From Streptomyces atratus (GTDB lineage Bacteria > Actinomycetota > Actinomycetes > Streptomycetales > Streptomycetaceae): DNA of 64,000 nucleotides. The position numbers were made by a program, and so were the translations under genes. This document shows, piece after piece, positions 57,115-64,000 of this stretch (positions are counted from its first letter, which is position 1; each line of letters begins with the position of its first letter). The DNA lies in NCBI RefSeq assembly GCF_014648655.1, contig NZ_BMRN01000021.1:1-64000 (forward strand), given 5' to 3'. Under the pieces are notes generated by a model. It saw only the letters and a program-made list of their open reading frames with translations. It searched no databases and was not told the DNA's origin.

Positions 57115-58305
57115 GTGGACCAGCTGAAGCGGGCCGCGGAGCTCCTTGCCGAGTACCCCGTCGTCGACGGCCACAACGATCTGCCGTGGGCGCTGCGCGA
57201 ACAGGTCGGCTACGACCTGGACGCTCGTGACATCGCCACCGACCAGTCCGCCCATCTGCACACCGACATCCCGCGGCTGCGGGCGGGCGGTGTCGGTGCG
57301 CAGTTCTGGTCCGTCTACGTACAGTCCGACATGGCGGGCGACGAAGCCGTCAGCGCCACCCTCGAACAGATCGACGTGGTCACCGAGCTGCTGGACCGCT
57401 ACCCCGCGGACCTGCGGCGCGCCCTGACCGCCGACGACATGGAGACGGCCCGGACCGAAGGCCGTATCGCCTCCCTGATGGGCGCCGAGGGCGGCCACTC
57501 CATCAACAACTCGCTGGGCACCCTGCGCGCGTTGCATGCCCTGGGCGTCCGCTACATGACGCTCACCCACAACGACAACATCGCGTGGGCGGACTCGGCG
57601 ACCGACGAGCCGGGCGTGGGCGGTCTCTCGCCGTTCGGCCACGAGGTCGTACGGGAGATGAACCGCACCGGCATGCTGGTCGACCTCTCCCATGTGGCGG
57701 CCACCACGATGCGCGACGCGCTCGACACCTCCACCGCGCCGGTGATCTTCTCGCACTCCTCGGCGCGTGCGATCTGCGACCACCCGCGCAACATTCCCGA
57801 CGACGTCCTCGGCCGGCTCCCGGCCAACGGCGGCATCGCCATGGCGACCTTCGTACCGAAGTTCGTCCTCCCGGCAGCCGTCGCCTGGACCCTTGCCGCG
57901 GACGAGAACATGAGCGCCCACGGCCTGCACCACCTCGACACCACCGCGCAGGCCATGAAGATCCACGCAGCCTTCGAAGCGGCCAATCCGCGCCCGATGG
58001 CCACCGTGGCGACGATCGCCGACCACCTCGACCACATGCGCGAGGTCGCCGGGATCGACCACATCGGCATCGGCGGCGACTACGACGGCACCGCCTTCCT
58101 CCCGGAGGGGCTACAGGATGTCGCGGGCTACCCGAACCTGATCGCGGAGCTGCTCGGCCGGAGCTGGTCCACCGCCGATCTCGCCAAGCTCACCTGGCAG
58201 AACGCGGTACGGGTGCTGCGCGACGCCGAGGACGTCGCACGCGAGTTGAGCACGCACCGGGCCCCGTCCCACGCCACGATCGAGCAGCTGGACGACCGCG
58301 GCTGA
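57115..58305 (+). CDS. Membrane dipeptidase-type (M19) peptidase
   Basis: A 396-residue zinc dipeptidase of the renal dipeptidase/M19 family. Metal ligands: DGHNDLPWALRE (HxD), GAEGGHSINN (Glu), SHVAATTMRDAL and FSHSSARAICDHPRNI (His pair), and IGIGGDYDGTA (Asp). Substrates may be dipeptides, including D-amino-acid-containing ones from wall turnover. It lacks a signal peptide, so it is cytoplasmic. GTG start at 57115, 6 bp after purE, so it is probably in the same transcript. A terminator follows. Confidence 0.9.
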   Translation: MDQLKRAAELLAEYPVVDGHNDLPWALREQVGYDLDARDIATDQSAHLHTDIPRLRAGGVGAQFWSVYVQSDMAGDEAVSATLEQIDVVTELLDRYPADLRRALTADDMETARTEGRIASLMGAEGGHSINNSLGTLRALHALGVRYMTLTHNDNIAWADSATDEPGVGGLSPFGHEVVREMNRTGMLVDLSHVAATTMRDALDTSTAPVIFSHSSARAICDHPRNIPDDVLGRLPANGGIAMATFVPKFVLPAAVAWTLAADENMSAHGLHHLDTTAQAMKIHAAFEAANPRPMATVATIADHLDHMREVAGIDHIGIGGDYDGTAFLPEGLQDVAGYPNLIAELLGRSWSTADLAKLTWQNAVRVLRDAEDVARELSTHRAPSHATIEQLDDRG

Positions 58306-58319
58306 GCCGGAGCTGTCGC

Positions 58320-58353
58320 GTGCGGGGCACCCCCAGGGGTGCCCCGCACGTTT
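58320..58353. terminator. Terminator after the dipeptidase gene
   Basis: A perfect 14-bp stem GTGCGGGGCACCCC (58320-58333) with GGGGTGCCCCGCAC (58336-58349), followed by GTTTT, just before the end of the convergent VOC gene. Confidence 0.88.
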
Positions 58354-58354
58354 T

Positions 58355-58714
58355 CTAAGCCGCACACAGACAGAACGGGTGCCCCGCAGGATCCGCGTAC
58401 ACCCGGAAACTCCGCTCCCGGTCCTCCGCATCCAGCACGGCCGCACCCAGCGCAAGCACCTCCCGCTCCGCCGCGTCCAGATCCGGCACGGTGAGATCCA
58501 GATGGAACTGCTGCGAGCCGTCCGGGTGCGGCCACCGCGGCGGTACGAAACCGGGCGCGGCCTGGAACGCGAGCGGCACGGCCGTGCCACCGGTCAGCTC
58601 CACCCAGCCCTCGTGGTCCTCGACCTTTCCGCCGAGCAGCCCGGCGTAGAACCCGGCGAGCGCAACGGGGTCGGGGCAGTCCAGAACGACGGCACCCAGT
58701 GTGGCGACAGCCAT
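58355..58714 (-). CDS. VOC (glyoxalase/bleomycin-resistance fold) family protein
   Basis: A 119-residue protein with the paired beta-alpha-beta-beta-beta modules of the VOC fold: LGAVVLDCPDPVALAGFYAGLLG, GSQQFHLDLTVPDLDAAEREVLALGA and the last FRVYADPAGHPFCLC. The metal site positions (first His, middle His, C-terminal Glu) are only partly present (HLDLTV, DPAGHPF), so it may bind a ligand rather than catalyse. It is divergent from a CGNR regulator gene, with candidate operators between; likely its target. Confidence 0.85.
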   Translation of the reverse strand: MAVATLGAVVLDCPDPVALAGFYAGLLGGKVEDHEGWVELTGGTAVPLAFQAAPGFVPPRWPHPDGSQQFHLDLTVPDLDAAEREVLALGAAVLDAEDRERSFRVYADPAGHPFCLCAA

Positions 58715-58739
58715 GGCACTTCCTCCTTCATACAGGGGT

Positions 58740-58800
58740 GGTTACCTCTAAGTCGTCCCAACAGGTAACCGTTACTGCATGCTGCCGCACTGGAGGTAAC
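58740..58800. promoter_or_regulatory. Three AGGTAAC operator-like sites between VOC and CGNR genes
   Basis: GGTTACCT (58740-58747) and AGGTAACC (58763-58770) form an 8-bp inverted repeat; AGGTAAC recurs directly at 58794-58800, 31 bp (three turns) from the second. All lie within the 95-bp divergent promoter region. Confidence 0.55.
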
Positions 58801-58809
58801 GTCGCAACC

Positions 58810-59322
58810 ATGAATGAGAAAGATTCCGCGCCCGGTGGACTCGCGCTGATCGAGGCCCTGGTCAACACACTGGACATCGAGACCGGTGCGGACGCTCTCG
58901 ATACGGCGGACGGGCGCGCCGCCTTCTTTCTCACCGAGCCGGACGTCCCGGACGCCCGCGTGCTGCGCGAGGCGCTGCGCACCGCCTGCCTCGCCCATGC
59001 CGGCCACCGCCCGCCGGACGGCTCCGCAGCGCCCCCGCTCGACCGGCTCCTCGCCGAAGCGCCCCTGCGCGTCACCGTGGACGCGGCGGGCGCCGCTTCA
59101 CTGCGGCCCGCCGCCGAACCGGCCGGTCTGACCGCCCGTGTCGCGGCGGCCATCGCCATCGCGGCGGCCGACGGCACCTGGGCCCGGCTCAAGGCGTGCG
59201 AGGCCGAGGACTGCCAATGGGCCTATTACGACCGCAGTCCGGCGGGGCGCCGCCGCTGGTGCTCCATGTCAGTGTGCGGCGCCCGCGCCAAAATGCGCAC
59301 CTACCGCGCGAAGCGCGGCTGA
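58810..59322 (+). CDS. CGNR zinc-finger DNA-binding protein
   Basis: A 170-residue regulator. An ~125-residue N-terminal helical domain (ABATE-type, GLALIEALVNTLDIETGADAL) is followed by the CGNR zinc finger: LKACEAEDCQWAYYDRSPAGRRRWCSMSVCGARAKMRTYR (in part), with four Cys and the CGARAK variant of CGNRAK. Such proteins repress nearby genes. The ATG at 58810 is chosen because the frame upstream crosses the operator-like sites. Divergent from the VOC gene. Confidence 0.9.
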   Translation: MNEKDSAPGGLALIEALVNTLDIETGADALDTADGRAAFFLTEPDVPDARVLREALRTACLAHAGHRPPDGSAAPPLDRLLAEAPLRVTVDAAGAASLRPAAEPAGLTARVAAAIAIAAADGTWARLKACEAEDCQWAYYDRSPAGRRRWCSMSVCGARAKMRTYRAKRG

Positions 59323-59345
59323 GACCGGTCCGAGGACCGGACACG

Positions 59346-60689
59346 TCAGGCTTTCGGACGCCCCATCGCCCGGTACGTCCAGCCGGCCCCGCGCCACTGC
59401 TCGCTGTCGAGCGCGTTGCGGCCGTCCAGGATTATCCGACGGGAGGCGACCTCGCCGAGCGCCGCCGGGTCCAGCTCGCGGAACTCGCGCCACTCCGTCA
59501 GATGCAGCACCACATCCGCGCCGCGCACCGCGTCCAGCGCCGAGTCCGCGTAACCGAGGGTCGGGAAGAGCCGCCGGGCGTTGTCCATGCCCTTCGGGTC
59601 GAAGACCGTGACCTGGCCGCCCTGCAGATGGATCTGCCCGGCCACGTTCAGGGCCGGCGAGTCCCGTACGTCGTCCGAGTCCGGCTTGAACGTCGCACCC
59701 AGGACCGCGACCCGCTTGCCGAGGAACGAATCGCCGCCCACGGCCTCCCGGGCCAGCTCCACCATGTGGCCGCGGCGCCGCATGTTGATCGAGTCGACCT
59801 CGCGGAGGAAGGTCAGTGCCTGGTCCGCGCCCAGCTCACCGGCGCGCGCCATGAAGGCCCGGATGTCCTTCGGCAGACAGCCGCCGCCGAAGCCGATCCC
59901 GGCCCGCAGGAACTTGGACCCGATCCGCTCGTCGTGCCCGATCGCCTCGGCCAGCTTCTTCACATCGCCGTCGGCGGCCTCGCAGACCTCCGCCATGGCA
60001 TTGATGAACGAGATCTTCGTGGCCAGGAAGGAATTGGCCGCCGTCTTCACCAGCTCGGCGGTCGGGAAGTCCGTCACCACGAACGGCGACCCCTCGGCGA
60101 CCGGCACCGCGTACACCTCGCGCAGCAGCTTCTCGGCCCGCTCGCTCGCCACGCCGACGACGATCCGGTCCGGGTGCAGGGTGTCCTTCACGGCGAAGCC
60201 CTCGCGCAGGAACTCCGGGTTCCAGGCCAGCTCCGCTTCCGCACCCACCGGCGCCAGCTCCGCCAGCCGCGCCGCGAGCCGGGCCGCCGAACCCACCGGC
60301 ACGGTCGACTTCCCGACGACCAGGGCGGGCCGGGTCAGATGCGGTGCCAGCGACTCGAAGGCGCTGTCGACGTAGCTCATGTCGCAGGCGTACTCGCCGT
60401 GCTTCTGCGGGGTGTTCACGCAGACGAAGTGCACATCGCCGAAGGCCGCCACCTCTTCCCACGACGTGGTGAACCGCAGCCGTCCGGTGGCACCCTCGAT
60501 GCCCTCCACATGCTTGCGGAGCAGCTCCTCCAGGCCGGGCTCGTACATCGGGACCTTGCCCGCGCTCAGCATCTCGATCTTCTCGGGCACGATGTCGAGG
60601 CCGAGCACTTCGAAGCCCAGTTCCGCCATGGCCGCGGCGTGGGTGGCGCCGAGGTAGCCGGTGCCGATCACAGTGATCCTGAGGGCCAT
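59346..60689 (-). CDS. UDP-glucose/GDP-mannose dehydrogenase family protein
   Basis: A 447-residue NAD-dependent enzyme oxidising a nucleotide sugar to its uronate, probably UDP-glucose to UDP-glucuronate. Motifs: N-terminal ITVIGTGYLGATHAA (Rossmann), STVPVGSA, WNPEFLREGFAV, the catalytic Cys in GFGGGCLPKDIRAF, and the C-terminal GATFKPDSDDVRDSPAL. The ATG at 60689 has CAGGAG. Upstream frame to 60803 lacks a start site. The product could feed envelope polysaccharide. Divergent from the acyl-CoA dehydrogenase gene. Confidence 0.92.
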   Translation of the reverse strand: MALRITVIGTGYLGATHAAAMAELGFEVLGLDIVPEKIEMLSAGKVPMYEPGLEELLRKHVEGIEGATGRLRFTTSWEEVAAFGDVHFVCVNTPQKHGEYACDMSYVDSAFESLAPHLTRPALVVGKSTVPVGSAARLAARLAELAPVGAEAELAWNPEFLREGFAVKDTLHPDRIVVGVASERAEKLLREVYAVPVAEGSPFVVTDFPTAELVKTAANSFLATKISFINAMAEVCEAADGDVKKLAEAIGHDERIGSKFLRAGIGFGGGCLPKDIRAFMARAGELGADQALTFLREVDSINMRRRGHMVELAREAVGGDSFLGKRVAVLGATFKPDSDDVRDSPALNVAGQIHLQGGQVTVFDPKGMDNARRLFPTLGYADSALDAVRGADVVLHLTEWREFRELDPAALGEVASRRIILDGRNALDSEQWRGAGWTYRAMGRPKA

Positions 60690-60854
60690 GTAGTGCTCCT
60701 GGGAGATGCGGACAGACGTGCGGTGAACGAGCATAGTCGTGCCTCTGGAGGCCCGGTTTCCGGCTGCCTGCGCAGCTTCTCCCACCCCTGTCGTGAAGCT
60801 CACGCACGCATTGCATAGGCCATCGCGGGGGCGGAGCTCTAAAATCGGGTTACT

Positions 60855-60866
60855 TAACGGTAGTTA
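60855..60866. promoter_or_regulatory. TAAC-N4-GTTA inverted repeat upstream of acyl-CoA dehydrogenase gene
   Basis: TAACGGTAGTTA lies 23 bases before the TTG start, in an AT-rich patch between the dehydrogenase genes. A repressor bound there would block the rightward gene. The arms are short, so chance is possible. Confidence 0.35.
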
Positions 60867-60888
60867 GCATCTTTGGGGAGTGAGCGTC

Positions 60889-62046
60889 TTGGCGGGTTCG
60901 ACCGATTTCGACCTGTACCGTCCGGCCGAGGAGCACGAGATGCTCCGCGAGACGGTGCGCGCGCTCGCCGAGGCGAAGATCGCCCCGTACGCGGCAGCGG
61001 TCGACGAGGAGGCGCGCTTCCCGCAGGAGGCGCTGGACGCCCTGACTGCCGCGGACCTGCACGCGGTGCACGTACCCGAGGAGTACGGCGGCGCGGGCGC
61101 CGACGCCCTCGCCACGGTCATCGTGATCGAGGAGGTGGCCCGCGTCTGCGCCTCCTCCTCCCTCATCCCGGCCGTGAACAAGCTCGGCTCGCTCCCGGTG
61201 ATCCTCTCCGGCTCCGAGGACCTGAAGAAGAAGTACCTGGGCCCGCTCGCCAAGGGCGACGGCATGTTCTCGTACTGCCTCTCCGAGCCCGACGCGGGTT
61301 CCGACGCGGCCGGCATGAAGACCAGGGCCGTGCGCGACGGCGACTTCTGGGTGCTCAACGGCGTGAAGCGCTGGATCACCAACGCGGGCGTCTCCAAGTA
61401 CTACACGGTCATGGCCGTCACCGACCCGACCAAACGCTCCAAGGGCATCTCCGCCTTCGTCGTCGAGAAGTCGGACGAGGGTGTCTCCTTCGGAGCCCCG
61501 GAGAAGAAGCTCGGCATCAAGGGCTCCCCGACCCGCGAGGTCTACTTCGACAACGTCCGCATCCCCGCCGACCGGATCATCGGCGAGGAGGGCACCGGCT
61601 TCGCCACCGCGATGAAGACCCTGGACCACACCCGCATCACGATCGCGGCCCAGGCCCTCGGTATCGCCCAGGGCGCCCTCGACTACGCCAAGGGCTACGT
61701 CCAGGAGCGCAAGCAGTTCGGCAAGCCGATCGGTGATTTCCAGGGCGTCCAGTTCATGCTTGCCGACATGGCCATGAAGCTGGAGGCGGCCCGCCAGCTC
61801 ACCTACTCGGCCGCCGCCAAGTCCGAGCGCCTCGACGGCGACCTCACCTTCTTCGGCGCCGCGGCCAAGTGCTTCGCCTCCGACGTCGCGATGGAGATCA
61901 CCACGGACGCGGTCCAGCTGCTCGGCGGCTACGGCTACACGCGGGACTACCCGGTGGAGCGGATGATGCGCGACGCGAAGATCACGCAGATCTACGAGGG
62001 CACGAACCAGGTCCAGCGCATCGTGATGGCGCGGAACCTGCCGTAG
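60889..62046 (+). CDS. Acyl-CoA dehydrogenase
   Basis: A 385-residue FAD enzyme introducing a trans-2 double bond in acyl-CoA (beta-oxidation or branched-chain amino acid breakdown). Motifs: AVHVPEEYGGAGAD, FSYCLSEPDAGSDAAGM (FAD and substrate), RWITNAG, QALGIAQGALDYAKGYVQERKQFGKPI (in part), and YEGTNQVQRIVMAR with the Glu base in the IYEGTNQ region. TTG at 60889 (AGSTDFDLYRP) is favoured, eight bases after GGGGAG; GTG at 60880 overlaps that site. A terminator follows at 62063. Confidence 0.93.
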   Translation: MAGSTDFDLYRPAEEHEMLRETVRALAEAKIAPYAAAVDEEARFPQEALDALTAADLHAVHVPEEYGGAGADALATVIVIEEVARVCASSSLIPAVNKLGSLPVILSGSEDLKKKYLGPLAKGDGMFSYCLSEPDAGSDAAGMKTRAVRDGDFWVLNGVKRWITNAGVSKYYTVMAVTDPTKRSKGISAFVVEKSDEGVSFGAPEKKLGIKGSPTREVYFDNVRIPADRIIGEEGTGFATAMKTLDHTRITIAAQALGIAQGALDYAKGYVQERKQFGKPIGDFQGVQFMLADMAMKLEAARQLTYSAAAKSERLDGDLTFFGAAAKCFASDVAMEITTDAVQLLGGYGYTRDYPVERMMRDAKITQIYEGTNQVQRIVMARNLP

Positions 62047-62062
62047 CGGTTATTGCCCATAA

Positions 62063-62099
62063 GCGTCTGGCCCCCTGTAGCGCACCGGGGGCCAGATGC
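62063..62099 (+). terminator. Terminator of the acyl-CoA dehydrogenase gene
   Basis: A 13-bp stem GCGTCTGGCCCCC (62063-62075) with GGGGGCCAGATGC (62087-62099), one G-U pair, 16 bases after the stop. Confidence 0.8.
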
Positions 62100-62217
62100 G
62101 TGTAGGCAGCCAAGACACCGCGCGAGATGAATCGGCCGGGCCGCAGACAGCAGGTCCCGTTTGTCATCAAACCCAGTCGGCCGACACGGGGGCAAGGTTC
62201 TCCCACAGGGCGCTGCT

Positions 62218-62760
62218 TCAAGACGCCATGACCCGGCTGCGCGGGGAGCGGTGACGGCGGTAGTAGGAGACGGTGACGGCGGCGAGTAGAGGGCCCCACA
62301 GGACCAGCGGTTGGTAGAGGATGCCGACCACGAGGTCGCCGGTGCCCGTCATGTCATCGTGCGGGTACGTCCACCACCAGGGAACATTGGCCCACATCAC
62401 GGTCAGTGCCACTGCGCCGAGGGTGGCTGGGACGACGGCGGCCATCGGGCGCACGGCGCGTCCTCCGATCAGCGGTATCCAGCGCGGCACGACTTCGCCC
62501 CAGGGGCGCACCAGACCGATCGTCAGGAAGGCGAGAAGCTCGCAGACCAGGCTCAGTGTCAGCATCCAGACCTTCGCGCCGAGCGTCTCGAAGTCCGCGA
62601 AGCGCTCGTCCAGGTAGCCGGCCGGATAACCGAGCACCAGGGCGATCCGCCATAGCCCGCTCGGCAGTACGGCCAAGGTGGTCAGATGCGCGGCCCAAAT
62701 TGCCCAACGGGGCGGCGGCGCAACGGAGTTTGCGGCCGTGGTGGCGTCCGGAGTGCTCAT
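62218..62760 (-). CDS. Hypothetical membrane protein, four to five spans
   Basis: A 180-residue protein with a short hydrophilic start (MSTPDATTAANSVAPPP) and spans at about WAIWAAHLTTLAVLPSGLW, VWMLTLSLVCELLAFLTIGL, MAAVVPATLGAVALTVMW and LVVGILYQPLVLWGPLLAAV, with a basic C terminus. Common in Streptomyces, function unknown. I use the ATG at 62760; ATG 62769 and longer frames to 63009 are possible but lack support. Codon use is normal. Confidence 0.75.
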   Translation of the reverse strand: MSTPDATTAANSVAPPPRWAIWAAHLTTLAVLPSGLWRIALVLGYPAGYLDERFADFETLGAKVWMLTLSLVCELLAFLTIGLVRPWGEVVPRWIPLIGGRAVRPMAAVVPATLGAVALTVMWANVPWWWTYPHDDMTGTGDLVVGILYQPLVLWGPLLAAVTVSYYRRHRSPRSRVMAS

Positions 62761-63106
62761 GCGACTCATCCTGCCGCCCCACCCGTCGCGTTCCATCAGC
62801 CTCTGCGCCTGCTCCGGTTGGTCCGCTGGACTGACCGCCTGGCCTGCGTGACCGCGCCGCAAGGCGGACCGACCATCAGACTTCGAGACGATGTGCGCAG
62901 CAAAGTCCTTCCGCGCTTGCTGAGTTCTGCCGACGACTGGGTTCAGTGACAAGCGGGCTGGATTCATTGGCGACGGACAGTAGAGGCAGTTGGTGATCAA
63001 CCCCGCCATGAATGTTGACGGGAGACGACGTCATCGCCGGTGTCGCTGCTTGCGTTGCGTGAACTATTCGCTGTGACGTGACGAGGAACGTCCGTAGGGT
63101 TCGCGC
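62761..63106. other. Intergenic region of accessory character
   Basis: 346 bp with no supportable gene and lower GC than its surroundings. A rightward frame ends RDDVRSKVLPRLLSSADDWVQ before a TGA at 62947-62949; this looks protein-like but has no start or conserved context and may be a remnant. Promoters for both flanking genes must lie here. Confidence 0.35.
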
Positions 63107-63472
63107 ATGGCAGACGAGAGTGAGCGGGCCGTTCAAGCGGCCATTGAGGCAGAGGTGCGGCTTCTCGACCCTGACGTGCGTGCTTCGCCGGCCCTGGTCT
63201 CGGAGCTCCTGGACCCGGAGTTCCTCGAGATCGGAGCGTCGGGGCGGCGCTGGGACGCGACGTCGATTCTCACAGTGACGAGTGACGATTCGGTGGCCCC
63301 CGAAGCTCCGGTCGAGGTCAGCGATATGTCGGGGGTCGTACTCGCTCCCGGCATCGTTCATCTGACGTACTTCGCCGACCACAGCGGGCGCCGAGTATGG
63401 CGGAGCTCCGTGTGGCGTCTGACGGAAGTGGGCTGGCGCATGTATTTCCACCAGGGCACTTTGACGAGCTGA
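63107..63472 (+). CDS. DUF4440/NTF2-like small protein
   Basis: A 121-residue soluble protein resembling the DUF4440 group of NTF2-like folds: AAIEAEVRLLDPDVRASPALVSELLDPEFLEIGASGRRWD (in part), VHLTYFADHSG and VWRSSVWRLTEVGWRMYFHQGT. Such proteins are small ligand-binding or ketosteroid-isomerase-like modules; no active-site assignment can be made. Start ATG at 63107; no strong ribosome binding site. Single gene between unrelated neighbours. Confidence 0.78.
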   Translation: MADESERAVQAAIEAEVRLLDPDVRASPALVSELLDPEFLEIGASGRRWDATSILTVTSDDSVAPEAPVEVSDMSGVVLAPGIVHLTYFADHSGRRVWRSSVWRLTEVGWRMYFHQGTLTS

Positions 63473-63543
63473 GCCATCGGTGGCCACCGGGTCTCTTTAC
63501 ATGGGTCCGGGGGCTTTCGGACGGGCATAAACCCGGAGTGGAG

Positions 63544-64000
63544 TTACAGCGTGGGGCGTTGCTCGTCGAAGAGCTCATCGACACATGAGGCAGTGGGGGC
63601 ATGGAGGAGCCAGCGGGTCAGGATGTCCATGTCGTCGCAGTTCGCGATGCGGCCGCGGGCCTCGTCGGGTACGTGGAGGCCGGTCTGTGCGAGGAGAAGC
63701 AGGACGCCCAGTGCCAGGCCTTGGCTGCGGCCTTCCATCCGCAGGCGCTGGGAAGTCTCGGAGCGGAAGAACGCGAGGTCGGTTTCGGCCATGAGATTTC
63801 GCCACGTAGTGACGGCGGGGCTTTCTCCCAGGCCGAGTTCCACGATTTCGGCGAGGAGCAGATTGTCTACCGGGCGTTCCTGCGGCTTCGGCTTGGTGCC
63901 TTCGAGGAGCGGGGCAGGCGGCTGGGGGACTGCCCTCGTGTCGGGAAGCGGGATGTCTGGTGTCGCCGACACCCGCGCATGGAATTCTGTGTTCGTTTCG
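63544..64000 (-). CDS. Partial hypothetical gene, C-terminal region of a Streptomyces nuclease-like family
   Basis: The frame is open from the window edge to the TAA at 63546-63544; at least 151 residues are present and the 5' end is missing. The last ~95 residues (AEIVELGLGESPAVTTWRNLMAETDLAFFRSETSQRLRMEGRSQGLALGVLLLLAQTGLHVPDEARGRI in part) match, from memory, the C terminus of a common Streptomyces family whose N-terminal half resembles PD-(D/E)XK/Rpn-type proteins. Upstream of that the Pro-rich VSATPDIPLPDTRAVPQPPAPLL is not typical, so a deletion or different N terminus is likely. An internal GTG (63972) could start a shorter form. Confidence 0.6.
   Translation of the reverse strand, partial: ETNTEFHARVSATPDIPLPDTRAVPQPPAPLLEGTKPKPQERPVDNLLLAEIVELGLGESPAVTTWRNLMAETDLAFFRSETSQRLRMEGRSQGLALGVLLLLAQTGLHVPDEARGRIANCDDMDILTRWLLHAPTASCVDELFDEQRPTL

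Noticed and set aside
62874..62949. Plus-strand frame ending RDDVRSKVLPRLLSSADDWVQ as a gene
   Set aside because: It looks protein-like but has no start, ribosome binding site or conserved partner; kept only as a possible remnant in the intergenic entry.

Overview
The window is a stretch of a Streptomyces chromosome. The DNA is very GC-rich with strong G/C at third codon positions. It carries the leucyl tRNA with a UAA anticodon (bldA), two resuscitation-promoting-factor genes with a ydaO-type (c-di-AMP) riboswitch between them, an actinobacterial DivIC/enolase neighbourhood, a partner-switching SigB-type sigma system and class E sortase substrates. From memory, the gene order resembles the S. 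coelicolor core region around SCO3050-SCO3105; this was not checked. I see no phage, insertion sequence, plasmid gene or CRISPR array.

Layout. 0-4 kb: a YfhO-type membrane protein, a polyprenyl-phosphate-type GT2 glycosyltransferase and a GtrA flippase-like protein (cell-envelope glycosylation). 4-7.2 kb: a SurA-like lipoprotein, MazG and a cytochrome P450. 7.2-9.5 kb: two secreted Rpf muralytic enzymes, the second under the riboswitch. 9.7-16.9 kb: enolase, DivIC, a DUF501 protein, Ppx/GppA, NDH-2 with a Rex-like operator upstream, and a CFA-type methyltransferase. 16.9-20.3 kb: an FtsX/MacB-like ABC exporter. 20.7 kb: bldA. 21-30 kb: a BAX-inhibitor-like protein, a DUF4287 protein, a thiolase, an SGNH hydrolase, cystathionine beta-synthase and a divergent HTH/SDR pair. 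30-33 kb: an ECF sigma factor, a membrane partner protein and an RpiR regulator. 33-38 kb: a membrane NACHT NTPase chimera and a run of three roadblock/LC7 proteins with a DUF4388 protein. 38-43.8 kb: a histidine-utilisation operon (hutU, an M20 amidohydrolase, hutF, hutI). 43.9-46.2 kb: SigI-type sigma factor, anti-anti-sigma and anti-sigma genes. 46.4-50.7 kb: a surface-protein operon with LPKTG and LAATG sorting signals and a DUF916-like partner. 50.8-58.3 kb: a POT peptide transporter, a two-component system, GtrA, purK-purE and a dipeptidase. 58.3-62 kb: VOC, CGNR regulator, UDP-sugar dehydrogenase and acyl-CoA dehydrogenase. 62-64 kb: short genes of accessory character, the last cut by the window edge.

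How it fits together. Several units bear on growth, development and the envelope: cell-wall lysis at germination (Rpf, c-di-AMP control), septation (DivIC), redox-controlled respiration (Rex/NDH-2), stress sigma factors and sortase-anchored proteins. bldA reads UUA, and I find TTA codons in only four genes here: the GT2 glycosyltransferase, the NACHT chimera and two of the roadblock proteins. Three of the four lie between 33 and 38 kb, so that stretch is the best candidate for an undescribed, bldA-dependent signalling system. The sortase/DUF916-like operon is the second candidate. Family names come from recognising motifs by eye; no database search was run.
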